Part shown: in pieces, positions 26,755 to 35,944 of the stretch
Layout of the letters: every line of letters begins with the position of its first letter
Numbering within the stretch: position 1 is the first letter of the stretch
Assembly (NCBI RefSeq): GCF_023278085.1
Contig: NZ_CP066265.1
Location: 5,231,001 to 5,295,000, forward strand
Direction of reading: 5' to 3'
Length of the DNA stretch: 64,000 nucleotides
Origin: Pseudomonas syringae
GTDB taxonomy: Bacteria > Pseudomonadota > Gammaproteobacteria > Pseudomonadales > Pseudomonadaceae
Translations under genes and position numbers: made by a program
Notes under the pieces: generated by a model
Seen by the model: only the letters and a program-made list of their open reading frames with translations
What the model was told of the DNA's origin: nothing
The model's database searches: none

Positions 26755-28191
26755 TCAGGGGCGGCGCAAACGGGTGCTGTGCTGCTCATAGGCGCGGCTG
26801 AACTCACGCCCGAAAAGCTCTTGAAAATCGTCTTCCGCTTCGCGCGAAATATTGCTGTAGAGCTCCGTGAACTGCTGCCAGTAACGGGCCTGTCGGGAAC
26901 CACCCAGCAGGCTCGAAAAAGCACCTGACGGTGCGCTCATCCGGGTTTCAAGCTCGGCAGGTTCAAAGCGTTTGAGCAGATGCTTGATCGCTGCCTGCAC
27001 ACCGGCCATGACAGCCAGCTGGTGGGCGCGTAAATCATCAAAACTGTCTGTAACCGCCTGTTCCGGGGCCATGAACGCCTGGTTGCCGTGGCGCAGCAGC
27101 AACAACAGGGCCTCATCGGCATTCGGGGCGAATTTCAGCGGATTGTTTTCCACCGGACCAATCACGGTCTGCTGCATGCGGAACTCGCCCTTGAGGCTGG
27201 TGCGCGCTCGCAACACGTCGATCAACCCTTCGACCATCAGCCTGTAGCTGCGCCCTATTGCCTCCATCTGGGCCTCGGCCTGGGCGGTGTCGATGCGCAG
27301 TTGATCAAGGCCTGCACCACGTAGAAACGCCTGAAGCAGGTCCGGCGTGCGAACGGACGCAGTTTCGGCTGGCAATGTTGCAGCGACTGGCGCAGCGGCT
27401 GGCGCAGGAACCGGGATCGGCGTGGGTTCAGGGCTCGCCAGCTCAGGCTCGGGCAGGGTATCGGGCAGCTGCTGTGTCGGTGAAGGTGTCGGTATCGGCG
27501 CGGGCGTATCAGCGAACAGATCCCAGTCTTCGGGAATGAGACCGGCAGCAGGCACAGCGTCAGGCACCTTGGGCGCGGGGGCCGGTATTGAGGGCTCCGG
27601 GGCTCGAAAGTCATGCTGTTCGGCCGGGACGTGATCGGACCGGGTCGGCGGCGCGATGCTTGATGGCGTCAGGAAGTCGAACAGATCGGGAAAAGTGTCG
27701 TGCGCCGATCCACCCTGAAAATGAGCGGTGGCAGGCGGGCTGCTCACAGGCGCAACGTCGGGTTGCAGCGATCCGTTCTGGCGCCCCATCAATGCTTCGA
27801 AACTGTTGGGTGAGTCGATCCCGCTGGCAGGCCCTGCATGGGCCAGGTTCAGATCGGCCAGGTTCAGGCCCGAGTCGATTCGCGCCTGTATTTCGTATTC
27901 ACCGATGCGGATGATTTCGCCATCCTGAAGCGGTTCGCTGTTGCCGCGGCGCAGACGGACACCGGCCTTGATCAGCTCTACGCCGTTGGTGCTGTAATCG
28001 GTGAGGTAGTAACGGCCATCCTTGTACTGAACGACGCAATGCTTCTGGGAAACCAGTCGCTCGGGATCAGGAAGTACCCAGTCATTCTCCGGGCCACGAC
28101 CAATCGCCATCACCCCATTGTCCATTGATTTTTCAGGACATTGGCCAGGGGTTATCTTGTGATAACTAGTGATCGTCAGACACAGCGTCAT
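26755..28191 (-). CDS. fha: T6SS FHA-domain protein (TagH/Fha)
   Basis: A 478-residue protein: an FHA phosphopeptide-binding domain at about 25-100 (IGRGPENDWVLPD, SQKHCVVQY, YSTNGVEL), a long Pro/Ala-rich linker (about 170-270), and a C-terminal T6SS-FHA domain. In P. aeruginosa, Fha1 is the PpkA/PppA target that promotes assembly. The ATG at 28191 is chosen because AAGGAGG lies just upstream; the longer frame adds 27 residues with no such site. That CAAGGAGG also resembles an RsmA-binding site overlapping the ribosome site. First gene of the left arm. Confidence 0.9.
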   Translation of the reverse strand: MTLCLTITSYHKITPGQCPEKSMDNGVMAIGRGPENDWVLPDPERLVSQKHCVVQYKDGRYYLTDYSTNGVELIKAGVRLRRGNSEPLQDGEIIRIGEYEIQARIDSGLNLADLNLAHAGPASGIDSPNSFEALMGRQNGSLQPDVAPVSSPPATAHFQGGSAHDTFPDLFDFLTPSSIAPPTRSDHVPAEQHDFRAPEPSIPAPAPKVPDAVPAAGLIPEDWDLFADTPAPIPTPSPTQQLPDTLPEPELASPEPTPIPVPAPAAAPVAATLPAETASVRTPDLLQAFLRGAGLDQLRIDTAQAEAQMEAIGRSYRLMVEGLIDVLRARTSLKGEFRMQQTVIGPVENNPLKFAPNADEALLLLLRHGNQAFMAPEQAVTDSFDDLRAHQLAVMAGVQAAIKHLLKRFEPAELETRMSAPSGAFSSLLGGSRQARYWQQFTELYSNISREAEDDFQELFGREFSRAYEQHSTRLRRP

Positions 28192-28582
28192 TGCGCCTCC
28201 TTGCTTACAACGCGCACGAACAACAATAACGAAAAACCTGAAACGATGAACGCAGCAGCCTGGATAAGGCAAAAACGCTCAAAGAACGACTTTAAAAATT
28301 ATCGGTGAACATGAAAGCACGCGACTTTATACACAATTCCATGACAGTGACACAGGCGACGGCAAAACAACATTTCGGTTGCCAGCCCCGTCACACCTGC
28401 GCAAAGCCGACATAGCTTAACCTTGACAAGCCATCTGTACTACACCAAAAATGCACAACGCCCATGCACCGTTGATTTCATATTGACATCACTGCAGACA
28501 GGGGTTGGCAATTCATGGAAGTTGCTCAGGAAATGTCCTGACGAGCCGCGCTACAACAACTGATGTGATAGGGAGATCAATC
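28192..28582. promoter_or_regulatory. Divergent control region of the two T6SS arms
   Basis: A 391-bp gene-free stretch between fha and tssA that must hold promoters for both arms. It is more AT-rich than its flanks. TTGACA occurs at 28483-28488 on the plus strand, but no good -10 sits at the right distance, so no promoter is called. In the tssA leader a perfect TCAGGA-AATG-TCCTGA hairpin lies at 28526-28541. GGA motifs flank the ribosome sites on both sides, compatible with Rsm control. Confidence 0.5.
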
Positions 28583-29593
28583 TTGGTGGATGTATCGTTG
28601 CTGCTCGCTGCAGTTTCCGCCAACGTTCCTTGCGGCGATGATCTGGAATACGACCCGGACTTTCTGCAATTGGAGCGCGATGCCCAAGGCCGCCCCGAGC
28701 GCGTCATGGGCGACTCCATACAGCCTGCCGAGCCGCCCCAATGGCGCGCCATCGAGCAAGCGAGCGTTGCACTCCTGCAGCGCAGCAAAGACCTGCGCAT
28801 CACCCATTTCCTTCTGCAAAGTGCTCTGGCGCTGGACGGCGTTGCCGGCCTGGGCAACGTGCTGACGCTCATCAGCGAACTGCTCAGGCATTACTGGGCC
28901 GATATCTACCCGCAGCTTGACGCGGATGACGACAACGACCCGACCGTGCGCATCAATGCGCTGTCCGGCCTGACCTGCGATACCAACATCCGCCTGTTGC
29001 GAGAAAGCACGCTGATCCGCTCGCGGGCCTTCGGCACTGTCAGCCTGCGCGCCGCGCTGAATGCCAGCGGCCTGCAAAGCTTTGCCGACGAGACACTGAC
29101 CGCAGAGACGCTGTCCGCCGCCTTGCGCGACAGTGATCCCGAGCAACTGAACGCTACCCGAAGCGCCTTGAGCGAAGCACGCACGGCCGCTGAATTCATC
29201 GAGGGTTTCGTGTCCGGGCAGGTCGGTTCGGCGCAGGGTGTCGACCTGTCCCCGCTTAAACAATTGCTCAGGCAAGCACTGCAGATGCTGGGCGAACAGA
29301 GCGTCGCCAGCACTGACGACGAGCCCGCCGCAGAAGCTCTCGAGCCTGCCGTGCAAGCGTCCACACCCGCCACGCCACGCGTGTCCGGCGACATTGCCAG
29401 TCGCGACGATGTGCTGCGCAGCCTTGATCGAATTCTGAGTTATTACGCCCGCCACGAGCCTTCGAGCCCGCTGCCGGTGCTGTTGAACCGAGCAAAGAAT
29501 CTGGTGCACGCCGATTTCGAAGCCATCGTGCGTAACCTGATTCCAGACGGTATGTCGCAGTTCGAAAACTTGCGCGGACCCGAGACTGACTGA
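28583..29593 (+). CDS. tssA: T6SS protein TssA (ImpA N-terminal domain)
   Basis: A 336-residue TssA with an ImpA-type N-terminal domain (VPCGDDLEYDPDF, HYWADIYPQLDADDDNDPTVR) and a C-terminal domain ending SPLPVLLNRAKNLV...DFEAIVRNLIPDGMSQF. TssA primes or caps sheath assembly. No ATG fits: the likely start is TTG at 28583, seven bases after GGGAG, or GTG at 28586. The non-ATG start may keep expression low. First gene of the right arm. Confidence 0.88.
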   Translation: MVDVSLLLAAVSANVPCGDDLEYDPDFLQLERDAQGRPERVMGDSIQPAEPPQWRAIEQASVALLQRSKDLRITHFLLQSALALDGVAGLGNVLTLISELLRHYWADIYPQLDADDDNDPTVRINALSGLTCDTNIRLLRESTLIRSRAFGTVSLRAALNASGLQSFADETLTAETLSAALRDSDPEQLNATRSALSEARTAAEFIEGFVSGQVGSAQGVDLSPLKQLLRQALQMLGEQSVASTDDEPAAEALEPAVQASTPATPRVSGDIASRDDVLRSLDRILSYYARHEPSSPLPVLLNRAKNLVHADFEAIVRNLIPDGMSQFENLRGPETD

Positions 29594-29688
29594 CTCCCTC
29601 ACGGGGTCTTCGTCCGGATCACGCAATCCCGTTACCGGCAACGACCGATGACGCCAACACCGTCGCAGCAGCGACCAGGAGGAGCAAC

Positions 29689-30204
29689 GTGGCGAAAACC
29701 AGTTCTCAGAAATTCATTGCGCGCAACCGTGCGCCGCGAGTTCAGATCGAATACGACGTGGAGCTTTACGGCGCCGAGAAAAAGGTCCAGCTGCCCTTCG
29801 TCATGGGTGTCATGGCAGACCTTGCCGGCAAACCGGCAGAGCCTCTGGCAGCGGTTGCCGATCGCAAGTTTCTGGAAATCGATGTCGACAATTTCGACTC
29901 ACGGCTCAAGGCCATGCAGCCACGCGTGGCGTTCAACGTGCCCAACGAGCTGACTGGCGAGGGCAATCTGAGCCTGGACATCACGTTCGAAAGCATGGAT
30001 GACTTCAGCCCTGCGGCAGTAGCGCGCAATGTCGACTCGCTGAACAAACTGCTCGAAGCGCGGACGCAGCTGGCCAACCTGCTGACCTACATGGACGGCA
30101 AGACCGGCGCTGAAGAAATCATCATGAAGGCTATCAAGGATCCTGCGTTGCTCCAGGCCCTGGCGAGTGCGCCAAAGCCTCAGGACTCCGAGCCCAACGC
30201 GTAA
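29689..30204 (+). CDS. tssB: T6SS contractile sheath small subunit TssB
   Basis: A 171-residue TssB (VipA) protein, with RVQIEYDVELYGAEKK near the start and the FVMGVMADLAG and RKFLEIDVDNFD family blocks. With TssC it builds the contractile sheath around the Hcp tube. It starts at GTG 29689 behind a strong AGGAGGAG ribosome site. Confidence 0.96.
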   Translation: MAKTSSQKFIARNRAPRVQIEYDVELYGAEKKVQLPFVMGVMADLAGKPAEPLAAVADRKFLEIDVDNFDSRLKAMQPRVAFNVPNELTGEGNLSLDITFESMDDFSPAAVARNVDSLNKLLEARTQLANLLTYMDGKTGAEEIIMKAIKDPALLQALASAPKPQDSEPNA

Positions 30205-30219
30205 TCAGGACCAGACATC

Positions 30220-31716
30220 ATGACCGAATCGAGTCGCGAAAATCAGCCACAAACCGCAGGCGCCACCGAGCAGACCAGCGAGTTTGCGTCGCTGCTGCTG
30301 CAAGAGTTCAAACCCAAGACCGAGCGCGCTCGCGAAGCGGTCGAAACCGCTGTGCGCACCCTCGCCGAACAGGCTCTGGCACAAACCGATCTGGTGTCCA
30401 ACGACGCCATCAAGTCGATCGAATCGATCATTGCAGCGATCGATGCCAAACTCACCGCGCAAGTCAACCAGATCATCCACCATCAGGATTTCCAGCAAGT
30501 GGAAAGTGCCTGGCGTGGCCTGCACTATCTGGTCAGCAACACCGAAAGCGACGAGCAACTGAAGATTCGTGTCCTGAACATCTCCAAGCCGGAGCTGCAC
30601 AAGACCCTGAAGAAATTCAAAGGCACGGCGTGGGACCAGAGCCCGATTTTCAAGAAGATGTACGAAGAAGAGTACGGCCAGTTCGGCGGCGAGCCGTACG
30701 GCTGCCTGGTGGGCGACTACTACTTCGACCAGTCGCCTCCGGACGTCGAGTTGCTGGGCGAGCTGTCCAAGGTCTGTGCCGCCATGCATGCGCCATTCAT
30801 TGCTGCGGCCTCGCCTACCGTGATGGGCATGGGTTCGTGGCAGGAACTGTCCAACCCGCGCGATCTGACCAAAATCTTCACCACGCCGGAATACGCTGGC
30901 TGGCGTTCGCTGCGTGAATCCGAAGACGCACGTTACATCGGCCTGACCATGCCACGCTTCCTGGCGCGCCTGCCTTACGGGGCCAAGACTGATCCGGTGG
31001 AAGCCTTCGCGTTTGAAGAAAACACCGACGGTGCAGACAGCGCCAAGTACACCTGGGCCAACGCAGCCTACGCCATGGCGGTGAACATCAACCGTTCGTT
31101 CAAGCACTACGGCTGGTGCTCGCGGATTCGCGGTGTCGAATCGGGCGGCGAAGTGGAAAACCTGCCGGCTCACACGTTTCCGACCGACGATGGCGGCGTG
31201 GACATGAAATGTCCGACCGAAATTGCTATTTCGGACCGTCGTGAAGCCGAGTTGGCCAAGAACGGCTTCATGCCGCTGCTGCACAAGAAGAACACTGATT
31301 TTGCAGCGTTCATCGGTGCGCAGTCCTTGCAGAAACCTGCCGAATACGATGACCCGGACGCCACCGCCAACGCCAACCTGGCTGCGCGCCTGCCGTACCT
31401 GTTCGCCACCTGCCGCTTCGCGCACTACCTCAAGTGCATCGTGCGCGACAAGATCGGCTCGTTCAAAGAGAAAGACGAAATGCAGCGCTGGCTGCAGGAC
31501 TGGATTCTCAACTACGTCGATGGCGACCCTGCGCACTCCACCGAAACCACCAAGGCCCAGCATCCGCTGGCAGCAGCAGAGGTAGTGGTCGAAGACGTCG
31601 AAGGCAATCCGGGTTACTACAACTCCAGATTCTACCTGCGCCCGCACTATCAGCTGGAGGGCCTGACCGTGTCACTGCGTCTGGTCTCCAAGTTGCCATC
31701 GGCCAAGGGTGCCTGA
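30220..31716 (+). CDS. tssC: T6SS contractile sheath large subunit TssC
   Basis: A 498-residue TssC (VipB) protein. Family blocks include WRGLHYLVSNTE, KMYEEEYGQFGGEPYG, RYIGLTMPRFLARLPYG and the C-terminal RFYLRPHYQLEGL. It is the large sheath subunit, carrying the region recognised by ClpV together with TssB. It follows tssB by 15 bp. Confidence 0.97.
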   Translation: MTESSRENQPQTAGATEQTSEFASLLLQEFKPKTERAREAVETAVRTLAEQALAQTDLVSNDAIKSIESIIAAIDAKLTAQVNQIIHHQDFQQVESAWRGLHYLVSNTESDEQLKIRVLNISKPELHKTLKKFKGTAWDQSPIFKKMYEEEYGQFGGEPYGCLVGDYYFDQSPPDVELLGELSKVCAAMHAPFIAAASPTVMGMGSWQELSNPRDLTKIFTTPEYAGWRSLRESEDARYIGLTMPRFLARLPYGAKTDPVEAFAFEENTDGADSAKYTWANAAYAMAVNINRSFKHYGWCSRIRGVESGGEVENLPAHTFPTDDGGVDMKCPTEIAISDRREAELAKNGFMPLLHKKNTDFAAFIGAQSLQKPAEYDDPDATANANLAARLPYLFATCRFAHYLKCIVRDKIGSFKEKDEMQRWLQDWILNYVDGDPAHSTETTKAQHPLAAAEVVVEDVEGNPGYYNSRFYLRPHYQLEGLTVSLRLVSKLPSAKGA

Positions 31717-31764
31717 CCACGCCCGCAGGTAAAGCTGCGAGCGGTTTTGCGAAAAATGCGAACA

Positions 31765-31792
31765 GGCTGCACGCCCGAACCGGCGTGCAGCC
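31765..31792 (+). promoter_or_regulatory. Strong inverted repeat in the hcp leader
   Basis: A perfect 11-bp stem (GGCTGCACGCC / GGCGTGCAGCC) with a six-base CGAACC loop lies in the 116-bp tssC-hcp gap, 40 bp before the hcp start. No T-run follows, so it is unlikely to be a simple terminator. It could be a 5' stabiliser or a processing barrier that raises hcp mRNA over its neighbours. Confidence 0.5.
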
Positions 31793-31832
31793 AATCAACA
31801 CATGAGTGGTCCACGCCACATCAGGAGAGAAC

Positions 31833-32321
31833 ATGGCAGTCGATATCTTTATCAAGATCGGTGACATCAAGGGCGAGTCCATGGACAAGGCCCACAAGGA
31901 AGAGATCGATGTGTTGAACTGGAGCTGGGGCATGTCCCAGACCGGCAACATGCACACCGGTACAGGCGGTGGCGCAGGCAAGGTCAATATTCAGGATCTG
32001 TCGATTACCAAGTATGTCGACAAGTCCACCCCGAACCTGATGATGCATTGCTCCAGCGGCAAGCACATCGACAAGGTCAAGCTGACCGTGCGCAAGGCCG
32101 GCGGTGAAAATCAGGTCGAGTACCTGATCATCAATCTGGAAGAAGTGCTCATCACGTCTCTGAGCACCGGCGGGTCGGGCAGCGATGATCGCCTGATCGA
32201 AAACGTCACCCTCAACTTTGCCCAGGTGCTGGTGGACTATCAGCCACAGAAAGCCGACGGCACCAAGGAAGGCGGCCCGGTCAAATACGGCTGGAACATC
32301 CGCTCCAACACCAAGCGCTGA
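31833..32321 (+). CDS. hcp: T6SS tube protein Hcp
   Basis: A 162-residue Hcp starting AVDIFIKIGDIKGES, with the WSWGMSQ and VKLTVRKAGG blocks and a C-terminal YGWNIRSN. Hcp hexamers stack to form the inner tube and are secreted with effectors. The ATG at 31833 sits after AGGAGAG; the longer frame adds nine unconserved residues. Hairpins occur on both sides of the gene. Confidence 0.97.
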   Translation: MAVDIFIKIGDIKGESMDKAHKEEIDVLNWSWGMSQTGNMHTGTGGGAGKVNIQDLSITKYVDKSTPNLMMHCSSGKHIDKVKLTVRKAGGENQVEYLIINLEEVLITSLSTGGSGSDDRLIENVTLNFAQVLVDYQPQKADGTKEGGPVKYGWNIRSNTKR

Positions 32322-32327
32322 GTGCAC

Positions 32328-32355
32328 GCGCCCCCGACCACAGCGTTGGGGGCGC
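32328..32355 (+). promoter_or_regulatory. GC-rich hairpin just after hcp
   Basis: An 8-bp stem (GCGCCCCC / GGGGGCGC) with a 12-base loop begins six bases after the hcp stop. It lacks a T-run. It may protect the 3' end of an hcp transcript or cause partial termination, giving more hcp than tssE-tssG mRNA. Confidence 0.5.
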
Positions 32356-32401
32356 CACGCCTTGAACAGCAATGGATCTACTGCCGCAAGGTGCCTGAGT
32401 C

Positions 32402-32563
32402 ATGGCCAAGCCCTCGTTTATCACTGTGTGCAATGAATACCTCAAGATCTCGACGATGTTCGAGCTGGGCAAACCTTGCGACGGGCATTGGAAAAACCAG
32501 TGCGCCCGTCTCGTGCGCGGCGTCGGCGATCAGAAAGACTACACAGCGTTGTTCGACTGGTGA
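32402..32563 (+). CDS. Unknown 53-residue protein between hcp and tssE
   Basis: A short ATG-initiated frame ([17 protein letters not shown] at its start, ending TALFDW). The in-frame TGA just upstream means nothing longer is possible. About three-quarters of codons end in G or C, as in real genes here, while the alternative upstream extension of tssE in the next frame is an arginine-rich shadow. Its TGA overlaps the tssE GTG (GTGA), suggesting coupling. P. aeruginosa H1 has tagJ between hcp and tssE; this could be a remnant or an unrelated small gene. I recognise no family. Confidence 0.5.
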   Translation: MAKPSFITVCNEYLKISTMFELGKPCDGHWKNQCARLVRGVGDQKDYTALFDW

Positions 32564-33072
32564 ACGACATCACTCTGCGCGAGCGCCTGCAGCCATCGCT
32601 GCTTGATCGGCTGACCGACGAAGACCCGAGCAATCCGCAGGAAAGTGCGGACAAGCGCGTGCTGTCTCTCAGTCAGCTCAAAGCCTCGGTGCTGCGTGAT
32701 CTGGCCTGGCTGCTGAACACCACGTCGTTGCTGGACGCCGATACCACGCTGCACACCCCAGCCGGTACTTCGGTGGTCAATTACGGATTGCCGGCGCTGG
32801 CGGGCAACAGCGCGTCGAGTATCGATGTCGGCCTGCTGGAAAGCCTGATTCACCGCGCGATTGTGACTTACGAGCCACGCATCCTGCCCCAGACATTGCA
32901 CGTGAGGGCCCGAGTGGGACGTGACGAAATGAATCACAACGCTTTAAGTTTCGAAATTCAGGGCGACCTGTGGGCTCAACCGGTCGCCCTGCCCCTGTTG
33001 CTGCGCACCGAGCTGGATCTGGAATCCGGGCATGTACAGGTGATGCCTGCCGAACAACGGAGGCGCTCATGA
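32560..33072 (+). CDS. tssE: T6SS baseplate protein TssE (gp25-like)
   Basis: A 170-residue gp25-like protein with the family pattern [34 protein letters not shown] and [10 protein letters not shown]. TssE is a baseplate wedge component that initiates the sheath. The start is taken as GTG 32560, overlapping the preceding small ORF's stop. No clear ribosome site precedes it, in line with translational coupling. Its TGA overlaps the tssF ATG. Confidence 0.9.
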   Translation: MNDITLRERLQPSLLDRLTDEDPSNPQESADKRVLSLSQLKASVLRDLAWLLNTTSLLDADTTLHTPAGTSVVNYGLPALAGNSASSIDVGLLESLIHRAIVTYEPRILPQTLHVRARVGRDEMNHNALSFEIQGDLWAQPVALPLLLRTELDLESGHVQVMPAEQRRRS

Positions 33073-34928
33073 ATCCGCGCCTGTTGGGGCTGTACAACCA
33101 GGAACTGCAACATATTCGCGAAAGCGCTGCCGAGTTCGCCAGGGAATACCCGAAGATCGCCGGACGTCTGACATTGTCGGGGCTCGATTGCGCAGATCCG
33201 TATGTCGAGCGCCTGCTGGAAGGGTTTGCTTACCTGACCGCTCGCGTGCAGCTCAAACTGGACGCCGAATACCCGACCTTCACTCACAACCTGCTTGAAA
33301 TCGCCTACCCGCATTACCTGGCGCCCACGCCTTCGATGACCGTCGTGCAGATGCAGACCGACCCGAACGAGGGTTCGTTGAGCAGCGGCTTCACCCTGCC
33401 CCGCGACAGCGTGATGCGCGCGTCGCTGGGCCGCGATTCCCAGACACCCTGCGAGTATCGAAGCGCTCATGAAGTGACATTGTGGCCCTTGCAGGTTACC
33501 CAGGCCGAGTACTTCGGCAATCCGGCGGCAGTGCTCGGACGCCTTGCTGCCAGCGAACCCAAGGCCAAGGCAGGGCTGCGCATCACCTTGCGCACTGGCG
33601 CAGAGCTGACTTTTGACAAGCTGGGGCTGGATAACCTGCCGTTGTTCCTGCATGGCGCAGACGAGCAACCCTTCCGCCTTTACGAGCAACTGCTCGGCAA
33701 CGCCTGTGCCGTGTTTGCCCGCCAGCCGGGCGGCGACTGGGTGGAGCGCCTGCCCGCCGACGCCTTGCGCCCCTGCGGTTTCGATGACCGTGAAGCAGCA
33801 CTGCCTGTAGTGCCCCAGGCATTTCAGGGCTACCGCCTGTTGCAGGAATACTTTGCCCTGCCGCAGCGCTTTCTGTTCGTCGACTTCAGCCAGTTGACCC
33901 GTGCCGTGCAGCGCTGCGCCGGGCAGGAACTGGAGCTGATCGTGCTGTTCAACAGTTTCGAGCAAAGCCTGGAAAGCAGCGTTGGCGCAGAGCAATTCGT
34001 GCCGTTTTGCACACCTGCCATCAACCTGTTCCCGCGCCGTCTTGACCGCATTCATCTGACTGATCGCGTCCACGAGCATCATGCGATTGCCGACCGGACC
34101 CGACCGATGGATTTCGAGATTCATTCGCTCAAGACCGTCACCGGGCACGGCACCGGACCGGATCAGCCATTTCTGCCGTTCTATGCTGTGCGCGACCCGT
34201 CGCGTTACGGCCGCGACAAGGCTTACTACGTGCTGCGCCGAGAGCCACGCGTGCTGTCCAGCGAGCAGCGACGCAACGGCACACGCTCGAACTATGTGGG
34301 CAGCGAAACGTTCATCAGCCTTGTCGACAGCCAGCAAGCGCCCTACCGGCATGACTTGCGGCAACTGGGCTTGAGCGCGTTATGCACCAATCGTGACCTG
34401 CCCCTGTTCATGAGTGTGGGCAGCGGCAAGACCGATTTTACCCTCGCCGACAGCGCGCCGGTGTCGGCAGTGCGTTGCCTGGCTGGCCCGAGCCGTCCAC
34501 GCGCCAGCCACGCCCACGACAACAAGGCCTGGCGCCTGATCAGCCAGCTGTCACTGAACTACCTGTCGTTGAGCGAACAGGGTCAGGGCGCAGCGGCATT
34601 GCGCGAATTGCTCCGCTTATACGGCGACGATCACGACGTTGCCTTGCAATTGCAGATCGAAGGCCTGCGCGAGGTCAGCAGCAAACCCTGCACGCGCCGT
34701 CTGCCTATGCCAGGCCCGATCGTGTTTGGCCGGGGGCTGGAGATTACTCTGGAGTTTGACGAGAACGCATTTCGCGGTACCGGGGTATTTTTGCTCGGCA
34801 CGGTGTTCGAGCGTTTCCTGGCACGTTACGTGTCAATCAACAGCTTTACCGAGACGGTGTTACGTACCACCGAACGCGGCGAGATCATGCGATGGAAAGC
34901 CAGACCCGGACGCCGTCCGACCCTTTGA
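33069..34928 (+). CDS. tssF: T6SS baseplate protein TssF
   Basis: A 619-residue TssF (ImpG/VasA) protein. It begins [19 protein letters not shown], with [29 protein letters not shown] and [12 protein letters not shown], which are diagnostic. It is the large baseplate wedge subunit and works with TssG. The ATG at 33069 overlaps the tssE stop (ATGA); a longer upstream frame is not conserved. It overlaps tssG by 37 bases. Confidence 0.96.
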   Translation: MNPRLLGLYNQELQHIRESAAEFAREYPKIAGRLTLSGLDCADPYVERLLEGFAYLTARVQLKLDAEYPTFTHNLLEIAYPHYLAPTPSMTVVQMQTDPNEGSLSSGFTLPRDSVMRASLGRDSQTPCEYRSAHEVTLWPLQVTQAEYFGNPAAVLGRLAASEPKAKAGLRITLRTGAELTFDKLGLDNLPLFLHGADEQPFRLYEQLLGNACAVFARQPGGDWVERLPADALRPCGFDDREAALPVVPQAFQGYRLLQEYFALPQRFLFVDFSQLTRAVQRCAGQELELIVLFNSFEQSLESSVGAEQFVPFCTPAINLFPRRLDRIHLTDRVHEHHAIADRTRPMDFEIHSLKTVTGHGTGPDQPFLPFYAVRDPSRYGRDKAYYVLRREPRVLSSEQRRNGTRSNYVGSETFISLVDSQQAPYRHDLRQLGLSALCTNRDLPLFMSVGSGKTDFTLADSAPVSAVRCLAGPSRPRASHAHDNKAWRLISQLSLNYLSLSEQGQGAAALRELLRLYGDDHDVALQLQIEGLREVSSKPCTRRLPMPGPIVFGRGLEITLEFDENAFRGTGVFLLGTVFERFLARYVSINSFTETVLRTTERGEIMRWKARPGRRPTL

Positions 34929-35944
34929 ATACTGTGACGGCCATGCAGGAGCAGCCCTGGGAATTCGATTTCTTCCAGGCGTTGCGGCGTATCGAGTGCG
35001 AATCGCCGGACCTGCCGAGGATCGGCCATTCGGTGCGTCTGGCCGACGACCCGCTACGTATGGGGCAACAACCGGACAGCGCCTTCGCACCGTCGACGCT
35101 GGCCTCCATGACGCCGGCGAGCGAAAACAGTCCGGCGCGTCTGGAGCAATTCTTCTTCGGCCTGGGCGGCCCCAATGGACCGCTACCGCTGCACATCACC
35201 GAGTACGTGCGCGAACGTCAACGCAACAACGCCGACAGCACCAGCAAACGCTTTCTGGACGTGTTCCATCATCGGCTGTTGAGCCTGTTTTATCGCGCCT
35301 GGGCCGAAGCCCGCCCGACCGTCAGCCATGATCGTCCGGACGATGATTACTGGTCTGCACGGCTCGCAGCACTCAGCGGACGCGGCATGCCGAGCCTGCT
35401 TGAGCAGGGTCTGATTGCAGACACGGCCAAATTGCATTTCAGCGGCCATCTGGCGGCCCAGACCCGCTACCCGGATGGCCTGCGCGCCATTCTGTCCGAG
35501 TACTTCGGCCTGCCGGTGGAGATCGAAGAGTACGTCGGCCAATGGCTTGAATTGCCAGAGCGCAGCCGCGTGGGTGTCAGTTCGAACCAACTGGGGGTGG
35601 ATTTCTGTCTGGGCAGCCACGTCTGGGATCGTCAGCACAAATTTCGTATACGGCTCGGGCCGCTCAAGTTCGATGACTACATGGGCATGTTGCCTGACGG
35701 TCAGTCGTTCAAAGAGCTGGTGGCCTGGGTTGCCGAGTATCTGGGCCACGAACTGGACTGGGATCTGAACCTGATCCTCGAACAGCCCGAGGTTCCGGCT
35801 TTTCAACTCAACGGGCGCCAGCGGCTGGGTTTCAATACCTGGCTCGGCAAACCCGAAGAGGACGCCAGGGATTTGATTCTGGCCCGGCACTACGCCGACC
35901 AGGCAACGTCAGCACATATTTCAAGGAGCAGGAAACATGGGTGA
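34892..35944 (+). CDS. tssG: T6SS baseplate protein TssG
   Basis: A 350-residue TssG (ImpH/VasB) protein: WEFDFFQALRRIE near the start, FFGLGGPNGPLPLHITEY, FHHRLLSLFYRAW, and a C-terminal LNGRQRLGFNTWLG. It forms the wedge with TssF and TssE. The 37-base overlap with tssF is typical of these genes. A second ATG (34943) would give a slightly shorter protein. Confidence 0.95.
   Translation: MESQTRTPSDPLNTVTAMQEQPWEFDFFQALRRIECESPDLPRIGHSVRLADDPLRMGQQPDSAFAPSTLASMTPASENSPARLEQFFFGLGGPNGPLPLHITEYVRERQRNNADSTSKRFLDVFHHRLLSLFYRAWAEARPTVSHDRPDDDYWSARLAALSGRGMPSLLEQGLIADTAKLHFSGHLAAQTRYPDGLRAILSEYFGLPVEIEEYVGQWLELPERSRVGVSSNQLGVDFCLGSHVWDRQHKFRIRLGPLKFDDYMGMLPDGQSFKELVAWVAEYLGHELDWDLNLILEQPEVPAFQLNGRQRLGFNTWLGKPEEDARDLILARHYADQATSAHISRSRKHG

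Noticed and set aside
28503..28525. TTGGCA...TTGC resembling a sigma-54 -24/-12 promoter before tssA
   Set aside because: The GG and GC dinucleotides are about 17 bases apart, where sigma-54 promoters need about 12.
30205..31647. Long 480-codon minus-strand frame
   Set aside because: It is antisense to tssC, whose family motifs are unambiguous.
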